Origin: Citrifermentans bemidjiense Bem
GTDB taxonomy: Bacteria > Desulfobacterota > Desulfuromonadia > Geobacterales > Geobacteraceae
DNA: 64,000 nt
Reading direction: 5' to 3'
Assembly (NCBI RefSeq): GCF_000020725.1
Contig: NC_011146.1
Span: forward strand, 868,001-932,000
Every line of letters starts with the position of its first letter. The first letter of the stretch is position 1. The position numbers and the translations under genes are program-made. Positions 27,560 through 38,031 of the stretch are shown here, piece by piece. A model generated the notes under the pieces. It was given only the letters and a program-made list of their open reading frames with translations, was not told the origin of the DNA and searched no databases.

Positions 27560-28012
27560 TTACTTCTCCTTGTTCTTTTCGCTGGTGTTGAACCAACCTT
27601 CTTCAGAGAATATTGCAGCTGCACGTTGCCGTGCCGAGGTAACTCATTAAATTCTGGGCGTCGCTGTCCTGATCGGACGATTGTCCGGTAAGTTGAGAGG
27701 AAATGTAAATTATGTGAACAATATAATTTTTTTTGAAATCCAGAGCAGTTAGCTCTGGTTAAGTTGGGAGAGTGGCGCGGGTCTGTGGAAAAGAAGCCGG
27801 GCCGTAGGCTGGTAGCCTAATGAAACTTATAAATCTACAGAGTGCAATATGTCAATATATTTTTTATTGAATATATAATAGTGGTAATAATTTGCCTCGA
27901 CTGCCGATTGGGCATCCCCCCCGGCAATGGGCGTATCTGCCCAGCTAATAGGGGTTGACTGGGTGTGTCCAATTCCCGTACTATTCAACAATTTAATCAT
28001 CAGGATAAACAC
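27560..28012. other. Divergent intergenic region between porin and miaB
   Basis: AT-rich, with no gene supported. It holds the porin promoter (not resolved), a short inverted repeat CGGAC-N4-GTCCG at 27674-27687 about 115 bases upstream of the porin start that could be an operator, and the miaB promoter at its right end. Confidence 0.5.
27955..27984 (+). promoter_or_regulatory. Sigma-70 promoter of miaB
   Basis: TTGACT (27955-27960) and TACTAT (27979-27984) with an 18-base spacer. Transcription would begin near 27990, which excludes an in-frame GTG at 27965 and supports GTG 28013 as the miaB start. Confidence 0.65.
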
Positions 28013-29338
28013 GTGAACCAAGCAAAAAAGCTGTACCTGGAAACCTTCGGTTGCCAGATGAATGTAAGTGATTCAGAGAAGATAGTTACCCTGATGAAGG
28101 GGATGGGATACCAGCAGACGCAGGACCCGGTCGATGCCGACCTGGTTTTATTGAACACCTGCAGCATCAGGGCTACCGCCGAACAGCGGGTCTACGGGCA
28201 CTTGGGGAAGTTCAAGTCGATCAAGAAGACAAAGCCGGGGCTCATCATCGGCGTTGGCGGCTGCGTGGCCCAGCAGGAGGGGGAAAAGCTCCTCAAGAAA
28301 GCGCCTTTCGTAAACCTTGTCTTCGGCACCCATAACCTGCACCTGCTGCAGGGAATGGTCGCGGCCGCCGAGGAAGGGAAGCGGAGCAGCCAGACCGACT
28401 TTCTCGACGACGAAAAGCGGTTCGATCTCTTCCCGCACTCCGAGGCGGAAGGGGGAGTGACCCGGTTCGTCACCGTGATGCAGGGATGCGATAATTTCTG
28501 CGCCTACTGCATCGTCCCGCACGTGCGCGGCCGCGAGATCAGCAGGAGCGCCGCCAAGGTGGTCGAAGAGGTACGGGCCCTAGCCGATTCCGGCGTCACC
28601 GAGGTGACCCTTCTGGGACAGAACGTGAACTCTTATTGCTCCAAGCAGCCGGGGGAGCCGGATTTCCCGGACCTTTTGCGCCTGGTGGCGCAGGTCGATG
28701 GCATCGAGCGTATCCGGTTCACCACCTCGCATCCCAAGGACATGTCGCCAAGGCTCATTGAGTGCTTCGCCGATCTTCCCAAGCTTGCCCCCCACATTCA
28801 CCTTCCCGCCCAGTCGGGAAGCGACCGGGTGCTTGAGCGGATGAACCGCGGCTACACGGCGCAGCAATACCTGGCCAAGGTGGCGGCGCTCAAAGAGGCC
28901 TGCCCCGCGATCCAGTTCACCGGCGACATGATCGTCGGCTTTCCAGGCGAGGACGAGGCGGCCTTTCAGGACACCATGGCATTGATGGAGCAGGTGCAGT
29001 ACGCCGATCTCTTCTCCTTCATCTACTCGGCGCGCCCGGGAACCAAAGCCGCCGAGTATGCGGACGATGCGACCCGTGCCGAGAAGCAGGGGCGCCTGGA
29101 AAGGTTGCAGGCGGCCCAGAAGAAGACCACTTTGGCTAGGAACCGGAGCCTGGAGGGGACGGTGCAAAAGGTGCTGGTGGAGGGTTTGAGCAGCACAGGC
29201 GACTCCCTCTTCGGCAGGACCGGCGGCAACCGCGGCACCGTCATGGCGGGGGACCCCTCCCTGGCCGGACGGGTGTTGGACGTGAAGATAGTGGAAGGGT
29301 TGCAGACCCTGCTCAAGGGCGAGATCGTCCATGACTGA
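28013..29338 (+). CDS. miaB: tRNA-2-methylthio-N6-dimethylallyladenosine synthase
   Basis: A 441-residue radical-SAM methylthiotransferase that converts i6A37 to ms2i6A37 in tRNA. The N-terminal UPF0004 domain has Cys14, Cys50 and Cys84 for the auxiliary cluster; the radical-SAM motif is Cys159-X3-Cys163-X2-Cys166 (GCDNFCAYC); a TRAM domain ends the protein (EGTVQKVLVEG). The start is GTG 28013 with AGGA 8-9 bases upstream, consistent with the promoter position. The stop overlaps a possible start of the next gene. Confidence 0.95.
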   Translation: MNQAKKLYLETFGCQMNVSDSEKIVTLMKGMGYQQTQDPVDADLVLLNTCSIRATAEQRVYGHLGKFKSIKKTKPGLIIGVGGCVAQQEGEKLLKKAPFVNLVFGTHNLHLLQGMVAAAEEGKRSSQTDFLDDEKRFDLFPHSEAEGGVTRFVTVMQGCDNFCAYCIVPHVRGREISRSAAKVVEEVRALADSGVTEVTLLGQNVNSYCSKQPGEPDFPDLLRLVAQVDGIERIRFTTSHPKDMSPRLIECFADLPKLAPHIHLPAQSGSDRVLERMNRGYTAQQYLAKVAALKEACPAIQFTGDMIVGFPGEDEAAFQDTMALMEQVQYADLFSFIYSARPGTKAAEYADDATRAEKQGRLERLQAAQKKTTLARNRSLEGTVQKVLVEGLSSTGDSLFGRTGGNRGTVMAGDPSLAGRVLDVKIVEGLQTLLKGEIVHD

Positions 29339-29360
29339 AACGAAAATGGGAGAAGCCAAT

Positions 29361-29864
29361 ATGTATCTGGAGATGAAGGTGTTCGGCTTCGCGCTAGATG
29401 CCATCGCGCAGATGCCGGTGATCATATTGAAGGATACCGAGGAAAAGCACGCGGTGCCGGTCTGGATCAACGCACAGGATTCGGTCGCCTTCGCTGCCCA
29501 GTTCGTGGGGCGCGAAGCGGCTGCCAGGACCCGCCGCAAGGACGTCTTTACCGCGCTCGTCGAACAGATGGAGATGACGCTGTCCCGCATCGTCATCGAA
29601 AGCCTTAAAGACGGCGCCTTCACCTCCTCCGTGCGGCTGTTGCCCCGGGAAGGTGAGGAGATCCGGCTGGAAGTGCACGTGACCGAGGCGATGCTCCTCT
29701 CTCTCAGGTACCAGCAGCCCGTGCTGGTGGACCCCGACGTGCTGGCCCAGGTCTCCACCCTCGACCTCAAGGAGGACGGCCTGGCCGGCGAGAACAACGC
29801 CCGTCGTTTCGTCGACTTCCTGGACCACATGGATCCCGCTTCCATGGGGAAGTACCCCATGTAG
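29361..29864 (+). CDS. Bifunctional nuclease family protein (DUF151)
   Basis: A 167-residue protein with the BFN/DUF151 domain (residues 1-125: MKVFGFALDAIAQMPVIILKD, then VPVWINAQDSVAFA and FTALVEQM), followed by a short helical UVR-like tail. Family members have been reported as nucleases, but the activity is not well settled. ATG 29361 with GGGAGA upstream matches the usual N-terminus; an ATG at 29331 overlapping miaB would add ten residues. It is in operon with miaB. Confidence 0.85.
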   Translation: MYLEMKVFGFALDAIAQMPVIILKDTEEKHAVPVWINAQDSVAFAAQFVGREAAARTRRKDVFTALVEQMEMTLSRIVIESLKDGAFTSSVRLLPREGEEIRLEVHVTEAMLLSLRYQQPVLVDPDVLAQVSTLDLKEDGLAGENNARRFVDFLDHMDPASMGKYPM

Positions 29865-29973
29865 AAGAGGCAGCCCGTGTAGAAAAGGTGCCCGGGTGAA
29901 TGAAGCCTTGGCAGTTCGCAGTTTCTCAATCTTAATCTCAATCTTTATCTGAATCTGGTTTTCCGGAGGTTTA

Positions 29974-31044
29974 ATGCGCGACGCATCTTTCGAATTCCTG
30001 CAGCAATTGCTGGCGGCGCCCAGCCCCTCGGGGTACGAGCAGCCTGCCCAGCGGGTCTTCCGCTCCTACATAGAACCCTTCTGCCAGGTGGCGACCGACG
30101 TCATGGGGAACGTCTTCGGCATGATCCAGGGAGCGGGAAATAACCGCCCACGCATCATGGTCGTCGGGCACTCCGACGAGATCGGGCTCCAGGTCCGCTA
30201 TCTGGACGACAACGGTTTCATCTATTTCTCCGCCATCGGCGGGGTCGACCCCCACATCACCCCCGGCATGCGGGTCCACGTACATACCGCCAAAGGGAAG
30301 CTGAACGGCGTGATCGGCAAGCGCCCCATCCACCTGATCGAGCCCAAGGAGCGCGACACGGTGATCAAGCTGGACGCCCAGTACATAGACATCGGCGCCG
30401 CCAACAAGAAAGAGGCCCTGGAGTGGGTGCGGGTAGGCGATCCCATCACCTTCGACAGCAACCTGGAGCGGCTCTTCGGGGACCGCGTCAGTTCGCGCGG
30501 ACTCGACGACAAGGCCGGCAGCTTCGTGGTAGCCGAAGTGCTCCGCCGCGTCTCCGAGCTTCCCGATCAGCTCCCCATCGACCTCTACGGCGTCTCCTCG
30601 GTCCAGGAGGAGGTCGGCCTGCGCGGCGGCACTACCAGCAGCTACTCGGTGAACCCCGACGTCGGCATCTGCGTCGAGGTGGATTTCGCCACCGACCAGC
30701 CCGACGTGGACAAAAAGCACAACGGCGAAGTAGGCCTCGGGAAGGGGCCGATCCTTCCGCGCGGCGCCAACATCAACCCGGTCCTCTTCGACCTTCTTTC
30801 CGACACCGCCACCGGCAACGGCATCGTGGTCCAGTACACCGGCATCGCCCGGGCGACCGGCACCGACGCCAACGTCATGCAGATCTCCCGTGGGGGCGTC
30901 GCCACCGCCCTGGTGAAGATTCCGCTGCGTTACATGCACACCCCGGTGGAGACCCTGTCCCTTGCCGACCTGGACGGGGCGGTCGAGCTGATCGTCGCCT
31001 CGCTTGCCAAGATGGGGCACAAGGAAGCGTTCATCCCGATGTGA
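29974..31044 (+). CDS. M42 family metallopeptidase
   Basis: A 356-residue cytoplasmic aminopeptidase of the M42/M18-like (TET) class, often misnamed endoglucanase. Metal and catalytic residues are visible: His66-Asp68 (GHSDE), Asp178/179 (LDDKAG), Glu212/213 (VQEEVGLRG), Glu235/Asp237 (VEVD) and His322 (MHTPVE). The PDZ-like insertion between the two halves is present. ATG 29974 has CCGGAGG upstream. It probably trims peptides in a large homo-oligomer. Confidence 0.92.
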   Translation: MRDASFEFLQQLLAAPSPSGYEQPAQRVFRSYIEPFCQVATDVMGNVFGMIQGAGNNRPRIMVVGHSDEIGLQVRYLDDNGFIYFSAIGGVDPHITPGMRVHVHTAKGKLNGVIGKRPIHLIEPKERDTVIKLDAQYIDIGAANKKEALEWVRVGDPITFDSNLERLFGDRVSSRGLDDKAGSFVVAEVLRRVSELPDQLPIDLYGVSSVQEEVGLRGGTTSSYSVNPDVGICVEVDFATDQPDVDKKHNGEVGLGKGPILPRGANINPVLFDLLSDTATGNGIVVQYTGIARATGTDANVMQISRGGVATALVKIPLRYMHTPVETLSLADLDGAVELIVASLAKMGHKEAFIPM

Positions 31045-31089
31045 TTGAACGTAGGAAGTCCCCCTTTATCAAAATCAGCCTGTTTCCAG

Positions 31090-31200
31090 CTCTCCCCCTC
31101 CCTTGACGGGAGGGGGCAGGGGGGTGGGTGAAGTCGCCCGCAGCGGAAACCTGGCATCTGCCCCCACCCCCTAACCCCCACCCGCTGGGGGAGGGGGGAC
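31090..31200. repeat. GC-rich palindromic intergenic repeat (family A)
   Basis: Same two-halved design as at 20844: CCCCCTCCCTTGACGGGAGG on the left, a linker containing a CTGGCATCTGCC stretch, and an inverted C-rich/G-rich half on the right. It sits after the peptidase gene. The remaining bases up to guaB hold its promoter region; TTGACT at 31359-31364 may be a -35 box, but the -10 is unclear. Confidence 0.8.
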
Positions 31201-31397
31201 TCATTCGGCAACTGCAACATCCTAACCGGACAACGCTGGGGACAGGGGGGATTTGCCTTGGTTAATCGGTGGCGGAAGACCTCGGTTAAGTCGCTTTATG
31301 TAAACGATAAATTTGGGAAATCATATGATTTACGGGCCCTTGATTAGGCAAATTTCAGTTGACTTGGACTGCCCCTTGTAATAGGTTTTCCGGTTAA

Positions 31398-32903
<1,506 letters not shown>

Positions 32904-32919
32904 GGCGCAAGGAACCGGC

Positions 32920-32992
32920 TCACGCAAAGCCGCAAAGACGCAGAGAAAAGCTGGTTCGGCAGTACTTTGCGCCTTGGCGTCTTTGCGTGACA
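32920..32992. repeat. Imperfect inverted repeat between guaB and guaA
   Basis: TCACGCAAAGCCGCAAAGAC on the left is mirrored by GCGTCTTTGCGTGA on the right, giving a long imperfect hairpin. It lacks a T-run, so it is more likely a dispersed repeat or mRNA-processing structure than a terminator. Confidence 0.75.
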
Positions 32993-33021
32993 GCTTTTGA
33001 CTTTAGATAAGGAACTCATCA

Positions 33022-34572
33022 ATGACCATCGACATACACTCCGAGAAGGTGCTGATCCTCGACTTCGGCTCCCAGGTAACCCAGCTGATCGCCAGGCGCG
33101 TGAGGGAGCAGAGCGTTTACTGCGAGATCCACCCCTACAACATGGCGCTCGAGAAGATCAAGGCGTTCGCCCCGAAGGGGATCATCCTTTCCGGCGGCCC
33201 CTCCAGCGTCTACGACAAGGACGCCCCGCACTCCGACCTCGGCATCTACGACCTCGGCATCCCGGTCCTCGGCATCTGCTACGGCATGCAGCTGATGACC
33301 CAGCAACTGGGCGGGCGCGTGGAGCGCTGCGACAAGCGTGAGTTCGGCCGGGCAACACTTGCCCTCGACGGCAAAAGCGAGATCTTCGCCGGCTTCGACG
33401 GCGGCGCCGAGGTCTGGATGTCCCACGGCGACCGCATCGAGGCGATGCCGGCCGGCTTCCAGCTCATGGCCCACACGACAGGCTGCCCCGTGGCCGCCAT
33501 GAAGGACGAGAAGCGCAACTTCTTCGGCGTCCAGTTTCACCCCGAGGTGGTGCACACCCCGCGCGGCGACGAGATGATCGGCAACTTCCTCTTCAACGTC
33601 TGCGGCTCGAAGCCCACCTGGACCATGGCCAACTTCATCGAGACCGAACTGGCCAGCATCCGCGAGAAGGTCGGCACCGGCAAGGTCCTCTGCGCCCTCT
33701 CCGGCGGGGTCGACTCCGCCGTCGTCGCCGTCCTGATCCACAAGGCGATCGGCGATCAGCTGCACTGCGTCTTCGTCAACAACGGCCTTTTGAGGAAGGG
33801 CGAAGCCGACAAGGTGGTGAACCTCTTCACCAAGCACTTCAAGATCAACCTCGCCCATGTCGACGCCGCCGACCGCTTCCTCGGCATGCTGGAAGGGGTC
33901 TCCGACCCCGAGCAAAAGCGCAAGATCATCGGCAACGAGTTCATCTACCTCTTCGAGGAGGAGGCCAAGAAGCTGGGTCAGGTCGATTACTTGGCGCAGG
34001 GGACCCTCTACCCCGACGTGATCGAGTCCGTCTCCACCAAGGGCCCCTCTGCCGTCATCAAGAGCCACCACAACGTGGGCGGTCTCCCCGAGAAGATGAA
34101 CCTGAAGCTCCTGGAGCCGGTGCGCGAGCTGTTCAAGGACGAGGTGCGGCTTCTGGGCAAGGAACTAGGCATGCCCGACGAGGTGGTGTACCGCCAGCCG
34201 TTTCCGGGTCCCGGCCTCGCTATCCGCTGCATCGGCGAACTCTCCGCGGAGAAGCTCGACATCCTGCGCGATGCCGACGCCATCGTCATCGAAGAGATCA
34301 GGAAAGCCGGGTTATATCGCGAGATCTGGCAGTCGTTTGCCGTACTGCTGCCGGTCAAAACCGTCGGAGTCATGGGCGACGCCAGGACCTACGAGTGGAC
34401 CGTGGCCCTTCGCGCCGTCAACTCTCTGGACGGCATGACCGCGGACTGGGTCAAGCTCCCCTACGAGCTACTCGGCAGTATTTCTTCAAGAATCATCAAC
34501 GAGGTGAAGGGCGTGAACCGCGTGGTTTACGACATCAGCCAGAAGCCCCCCGCAACCATCGAGTGGGAATAA
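33022..34572 (+). CDS. guaA: GMP synthase (glutamine-hydrolysing)
   Basis: A 516-residue two-domain amidotransferase that converts XMP to GMP. Class I glutaminase triad Cys86 (GICYGM), His173 and Glu175 (FHPEV); ATP-pyrophosphatase P-loop SGGVDS at 227-232; C-terminal dimerisation domain with [10 protein letters not shown] and the final PATIEWE. Normal length. ATG 33022 has AAGGAA upstream. It forms the last steps of GMP synthesis with guaB. Confidence 0.97.
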   Translation: MTIDIHSEKVLILDFGSQVTQLIARRVREQSVYCEIHPYNMALEKIKAFAPKGIILSGGPSSVYDKDAPHSDLGIYDLGIPVLGICYGMQLMTQQLGGRVERCDKREFGRATLALDGKSEIFAGFDGGAEVWMSHGDRIEAMPAGFQLMAHTTGCPVAAMKDEKRNFFGVQFHPEVVHTPRGDEMIGNFLFNVCGSKPTWTMANFIETELASIREKVGTGKVLCALSGGVDSAVVAVLIHKAIGDQLHCVFVNNGLLRKGEADKVVNLFTKHFKINLAHVDAADRFLGMLEGVSDPEQKRKIIGNEFIYLFEEEAKKLGQVDYLAQGTLYPDVIESVSTKGPSAVIKSHHNVGGLPEKMNLKLLEPVRELFKDEVRLLGKELGMPDEVVYRQPFPGPGLAIRCIGELSAEKLDILRDADAIVIEEIRKAGLYREIWQSFAVLLPVKTVGVMGDARTYEWTVALRAVNSLDGMTADWVKLPYELLGSISSRIINEVKGVNRVVYDISQKPPATIEWE

Positions 34573-34664
34573 ATCGCTCCTCCCTATGGAGGTTCGTTTT
34601 TTGCAGTTAAAACGCCGCGGTAGCCGGGTAGAAGCCGGTTGCCGCGGCTCTTTCGTATCTTGAA

Positions 34665-34711
34665 GACTGGTTCCGCAGGTGGGGACTGGCTCCGCCAGGT
34701 GCCTGTCCCCC
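34665..34711. repeat. Intergenic repeat (family B)
   Basis: One full and one partial copy of GGGGACTGGCTCCGCCAGGT-type sequence, whose ends (GGGGAC and GTCCCC) and core (GGCTCCG, AGGTGCC) form a hairpin. The same element occurs twice at 60061-60136. Confidence 0.8.
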
Positions 34712-34743
34712 TTTCGCCGTCCCTCTTTACTTGGAGAAAGAAC

Positions 34744-35412
34744 ATGGCTCCTACACGGCTGCTCATTTTCGACCTGGACGGGACGCTGATCGATTCGCTC
34801 CCCGACCTGACCGACGCCACCAACCTGATCCGCAGCAACTACGGCCTCCCCGAAATAGGGATTCCCGAGGTCCGCAAGTTGGTAGGGCAGGGGGCGCGGA
34901 ACCTGGTAGAGCGGGCGCTCCCCGGGGCAACGGCGGCGCAGGTGGACCAGGCGCTGGGCGTATTTCTCGATTACAACCTGGCCCACATAGCCGACAAGAC
35001 CCGTCCCTATCCGGGCGTCAGCGAGACCCTTAAGGAGCTTAGGAACTTCGACATCCCCATGGTGGTCCTCTCCAACAAGAACGTCGCCCTCTGCAGGGAA
35101 GTCCTCGCCAAGCTGGCTATCGGGGACGCCTTCGCCGAGGTATTCGGGGCCGACTCCTTCCCCTACAGGAAGCCCTCCCCCGAGCCTGTGCTGGCCGTCC
35201 TGAAACAATATAAGATCGAAGCCGCTGAATGCGTCATGGTGGGGGACAGTATCAACGACATCGCAGCAGGATTAGGGGCAGGCGTTTTCACCGTCGGCTG
35301 CAGTTACGGTTATGGCGAGGTGAGTGAGCTTGCAGGAGCCAACTATCAGGTATCAGATTTTCAGTCATTGCTGAATTTGCCGTTTTTTAACAGGAAAAGC
35401 AGTGAGCAATGA
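34744..35412 (+). CDS. gph: HAD-family phosphatase, phosphoglycolate phosphatase type
   Basis: A 222-residue HAD hydrolase: nucleophile Asp10 and Asp12 in FDLDGTLIDS, motif II VLSNKN, motif III lysine in YRKPSP and motif IV MVGDSINDI. The alpha-helical cap fits Gph-like enzymes, which remove 2-phosphoglycolate; other small phosphate esters are possible. ATG 34744 with GGAGAAAG upstream is chosen over an in-frame codon inside the upstream repeat. Confidence 0.85.
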   Translation: MAPTRLLIFDLDGTLIDSLPDLTDATNLIRSNYGLPEIGIPEVRKLVGQGARNLVERALPGATAAQVDQALGVFLDYNLAHIADKTRPYPGVSETLKELRNFDIPMVVLSNKNVALCREVLAKLAIGDAFAEVFGADSFPYRKPSPEPVLAVLKQYKIEAAECVMVGDSINDIAAGLGAGVFTVGCSYGYGEVSELAGANYQVSDFQSLLNLPFFNRKSSEQ

Positions 35413-35420
35413 AAAAAAGC

Positions 35421-35447
35421 TAAAGTTATTTTCTTAGCTGTCGAAAC
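35421..35447 (+). promoter_or_regulatory. Sigma-28 (FliA)-like promoter of flgM
   Basis: TAAAGTTA (35421-35428), an 11-base spacer and GTCGAAAC (35440-35447) follow the TAAAGTTT-N11-GCCGATAA pattern. It is about 48 bases before flgM, a gene usually under sigma-28 control. Confidence 0.6.
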
Positions 35448-35494
35448 AGAACTAAACCTTATTCCGTACCTAACTTATCGGGGGCAAGAATCAG

Positions 35495-35794
35495 ATGAAA
35501 ATCGAAGAACTCAATCCGAATCCGGCAGCAACCCAACTCTCAGTCGTGCGGGCGGACAAGCCCGAAGTGGCCGAAGCAAATGGGGAAGCAAATGCTAAGC
35601 AGCAACCGGCAGCCGACAAGGTCGAGCTTTCCAGTTACATGCCGCTAGTTCCCAAAGCGCAGCGGCGTCTGGATTTTAGAACCGAGAAGGTGGAGGAATT
35701 GAAGTCGCAGATACAGGCAGGGACCTATCAAGTATCAGGTCGTGCCGTAGCAGAGAAGATGCTTTCCAAGATCGTGATGCCGAGCGCCGCATAA
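35495..35794 (+). CDS. flgM: Anti-sigma-28 factor FlgM
   Basis: A 99-residue FlgM that would hold sigma-28 until the flagellar hook is complete and FlgM is exported. The C-terminal half carries the sigma-binding helices (RTEKVEELKSQIQAGTYQVSG, then AVAEKML). The N-terminal half is disordered, as expected for a secreted FlgM. ATG 35495 follows GGGGCAAG. No other flagellar gene is in the window, but the MCP operon at 38-41 kb has a similar promoter. Confidence 0.9.
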   Translation: MKIEELNPNPAATQLSVVRADKPEVAEANGEANAKQQPAADKVELSSYMPLVPKAQRRLDFRTEKVEELKSQIQAGTYQVSGRAVAEKMLSKIVMPSAA

Positions 35795-35894
35795 CCAATT
35801 GGAGGAGCGGAATATAGAGAAGATAGGGACAGGTAACTAAACAAAACCATTGACAGCGACGGGTAAAGTGCGGTACAAAGACCACTCGATTTAA

Positions 35895-35969
<75 letters not shown>

Positions 35970-35981
35970 AAAAGAAAAATA

Positions 35982-36018
35982 ATCCTCAGTTGCTAAGAAG
36001 CGACTGGGGATTTTCTTT
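35982..36018 (+). terminator. Intrinsic terminator of tRNA-Gly
   Basis: A 13-bp stem with a G-T pair (35982-35994 with 35999-36011), a 4-base loop AAGA and a T-rich tail (TTTTCTTT). Confidence 0.85.
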
Positions 36019-36043
36019 ATCCCTCGTAGGTCGGGACTGCTGT

Positions 36044-36220
36044 ATGAATGTAACCCTGAAAAAGGCTCCGTCCAAAGAGGGGCAGTTTGCGCTGGAAGCG
36101 CTTCAGAGTGCGGTGAAAAAAGCACTTGAAAGGAAAAAACGTTTGGGCCAGTACGCGATAGTCTGGCATGACGGCAAGCCCGTTATAATCGGCGAGGATG
36201 CTCCGGAAGACACTGAATGA
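36044..36220 (+). CDS. Small protein preceding a Fic gene (possible antitoxin)
   Basis: A 58-residue protein, lysine-rich in the first half (LKKAPSKEGQ, then KKALERKKRLGQYAIVW) and acidic at the end. I do not recognise a family by name. Its stop overlaps the start of the Fic remnant by 23 bases, which suggests translational coupling and an antitoxin or accessory role for the former Fic protein. ATG 36044 is the first start after the tRNA terminator; no strong ribosome-binding site is seen. Confidence 0.6.
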   Translation: MNVTLKKAPSKEGQFALEALQSAVKKALERKKRLGQYAIVWHDGKPVIIGEDAPEDTE

Positions 36221-36559
36221 GGTGGTAGCAAGCAAGCTGCTTTTGCTAGGGGGGCGAGTAGTGCAATCTGGAAATGCTCTGGTAGAGAGTGACAAATTGC
36301 AGGAACAGATCCGTGCTCATCGCCGGCTTGGCTCCTACGAAGAGAAGCAACTGAAAGAGTACTATCGTATAGGCCTGACCTACTCCAGCAACGCTCTTGA
36401 AGGGAACAGTCTCACCCGGTCGTCCGTGGCGACTACATCTCCGCGTTGCTCGATTCCAACGAGGGGAACAATCAGCCTTTCATCAACTTCATCACCTGTT
36501 GCGTCTGGGAAAGCCAGAAAGAGTATCTGCGGCTTCTGGAAAGCCTTGACCGGGAATAA
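36198..36559 (+). pseudogene. Fic-family protein with internal deletion
   Basis: The first 75 codons read as the N-terminal region of a Fic/DOC-family protein (KQLKEYYRIGLTYSSNALEG, then NSLT). At about 36420 the frame shifts, and the new frame reads VRGDYISALLDS through FINFITCCVWESQKEYLRLL, the normal C-terminus of such proteins, ending at TAA 36557-36559. The central region with the catalytic HPFxxGNGR motif is missing, so an internal deletion joined the two ends out of frame. The product cannot AMPylate. Confidence 0.75.
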
Positions 36560-36661
36560 TAATACCTTCCGCACCCACAGCACTTGCCGCCAAATTGCCC
36601 TCAGTAGCACAATTCTCTTCCAATCCTTCACCCACCTAAGCTCCAGTAACACTTGTGCAAA

Positions 36662-36681
36662 GTCCGGATGTCTAACCTGAC
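36662..36681. repeat. REP-like unit (variant copy)
   Basis: GTCCGGATGTCTAACCTGAC, one base different from the units that flank the RAYT gene. Possibly an outlying or older copy. Confidence 0.75.
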
Positions 36682-36805
36682 CCGCCCCCCCCCTCGTCAA
36701 TGTCCGATTGCCTTTCAGGGACTGCGACAATGACTCTGTTATTTGACCTCCATATTTTGCTGGGTATATTTTAACGGCTTTTAATTTTGCAGATTGGGAG
36801 GACCC

Positions 36806-37015
36806 ATGGACATCAGCCAGGAACGAATGGAACAACTGGGCAAATTAGCGTTCGTGAACAAGATTGCGGAGATGTTGCTGTCGACCGAAGCCGTCTCCCG
36901 TGACAATGACTTCCAGACCGTTTGTTACCATGTCGCGAAGGTGTTGGATGAAGCTGAGGAACATCAGGCTAGACATCCGGACATTTATGGGGGAGGAGGG
37001 GTCAGGTCAGGCTAG
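36806..37015 (+). CDS. Small hypothetical protein with a repeat-encoded C-terminus
   Basis: A 69-residue frame. Residues 1-52 (MDISQERMEQLGKLAFVNKI, then VCYHVAKVLDEAEEH) look like a real helical protein. The last 17 residues are encoded by the REP units, so the original gene was probably cut by the repeat insertion. GGGAGG lies 4-5 bases before ATG 36806. Function unknown. Confidence 0.5.
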   Translation: MDISQERMEQLGKLAFVNKIAEMLLSTEAVSRDNDFQTVCYHVAKVLDEAEEHQARHPDIYGGGGVRSG

Positions 37016-37031
37016 ACATCCGGACATTTAT
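36964..37031. repeat. Left REP pair flanking the RAYT gene
   Basis: Two direct copies (36964-36988 and 37006-37031) containing GTCAGGCTAGACATCCGGAC or its near-identical form, separated by a G-rich spacer. Each can fold as a short hairpin with one mismatch. The second copy encodes the last residues and stop codon of the transposase. Confidence 0.88.
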
Positions 37032-37962
37032 GTAGCTTGGCTCGAACTCCATCAATTGACTCAGCCAACTGGGCATCTGTTACCGTGCGATGTCTGAGCC
37101 TTTGCGCCAGTTTCCCTAATGCCGATGCATCTCGCTGTAATTCCTTCGCCAATGCAGTGAGCGACATATGCCTCGACTCTTCAACTATCAAAGCTGCCAC
37201 TGCCCTTGCCTCACTCGCGGGATGAGCCTTGCCTGCCGATCTGAGTTCTGCCTCAGAAATGCCGAACTCGCAACAGACTGCGGCTAAAACATCGGCCAGA
37301 GTAAAATGATCCGGTGGTTCCTGACGTGCCGTAAGTATCGCATTGTCTGTAAAGTCATCATCTCCTAATATCCTTCCGTCGCACATTCCTGAGTAGAACT
37401 CTTTTCTTCTCCCGTCATCTATATGATCCGCAACAAAATCCAGATAGCGAGCGCGTGCAGTTATTTCCTGTGATGCGAACTGAGATAGCACGAAGTCAGT
37501 GGTCACCCATGACAAGTTTTCCCTCCCTAGATAGACACAATGGCTACTCCACCAGTATTTCCCGAGATCGTCCACTATATGTGCCCTGATAGGGTTACGA
37601 TGCACATACCTCACAAGCTGCAAGAGATACTCGTCGGCGTCTATAAGGATCGCCTTATACCTTCCCTGGAAAACATGCCCTGTCCGGCTGTGGGTGCTAT
37701 TGATCCACTGAGTGTAGCGTTGTGAGATGTTCTGAAGTATTCGCGAAAGAGGTATCTTTCCTACTTGCAGTACAAAGTGAGCGTGGTTCGTCATCAAGCA
37801 GAAAGCATGTAGGCGGAAGTTAAAGCCTTCAATGGCTTCACGGAGGAGAGAGTAGAACTTGGTGCGGTCCTGGTCAGAGAAAAAGATGTCCGTGCCGTCA
37901 TTGCCGCGTATGATGACGTGGTACGTCGCATTGGGAAAATGAAGGCGTGGCTTGCGGGGCAT
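37012..37962 (-). CDS. REP-associated tyrosine transposase (RAYT / Y1 family)
   Basis: A 316-residue Y1 (HUH) transposase-like protein. N-terminal domain: MPRKPRLHFPNATYHVIIRGN start, HUH motif in TNHAHFVLQ near residue 60 and a catalytic-type tyrosine in RYVHRNP near residue 118. The C-terminal 100 residues resemble a DnaA-type helix-turn-helix (FTLADVLAAVCCEFGISEAELRS). Such proteins nick REP hairpins and are usually single-copy and non-autonomous. The last five codons lie in the flanking REP. It is complete, and its ends are bounded by REP pairs in inverted orientation. Confidence 0.9.
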   Translation of the reverse strand: MPRKPRLHFPNATYHVIIRGNDGTDIFFSDQDRTKFYSLLREAIEGFNFRLHAFCLMTNHAHFVLQVGKIPLSRILQNISQRYTQWINSTHSRTGHVFQGRYKAILIDADEYLLQLVRYVHRNPIRAHIVDDLGKYWWSSHCVYLGRENLSWVTTDFVLSQFASQEITARARYLDFVADHIDDGRRKEFYSGMCDGRILGDDDFTDNAILTARQEPPDHFTLADVLAAVCCEFGISEAELRSAGKAHPASEARAVAALIVEESRHMSLTALAKELQRDASALGKLAQRLRHRTVTDAQLAESIDGVRAKLHKCPDV

Positions 37963-37979
37963 GCCAATAACCTACCGTC

Positions 37980-38031
37980 AAATGTCCGGATGTCTAGCCT
38001 GACCCCCCTTGACCCGGATGTCTAGCCTGAC
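37980..38031. repeat. Right REP pair flanking the RAYT gene
   Basis: Two copies of CCGGATGTCTAGCCTGAC (37980-38003 and 38011-38031), each followed by CCCCCCTTGAC. They are the reverse complement of the left pair, so the RAYT gene sits between inverted repeats. Confidence 0.88.
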
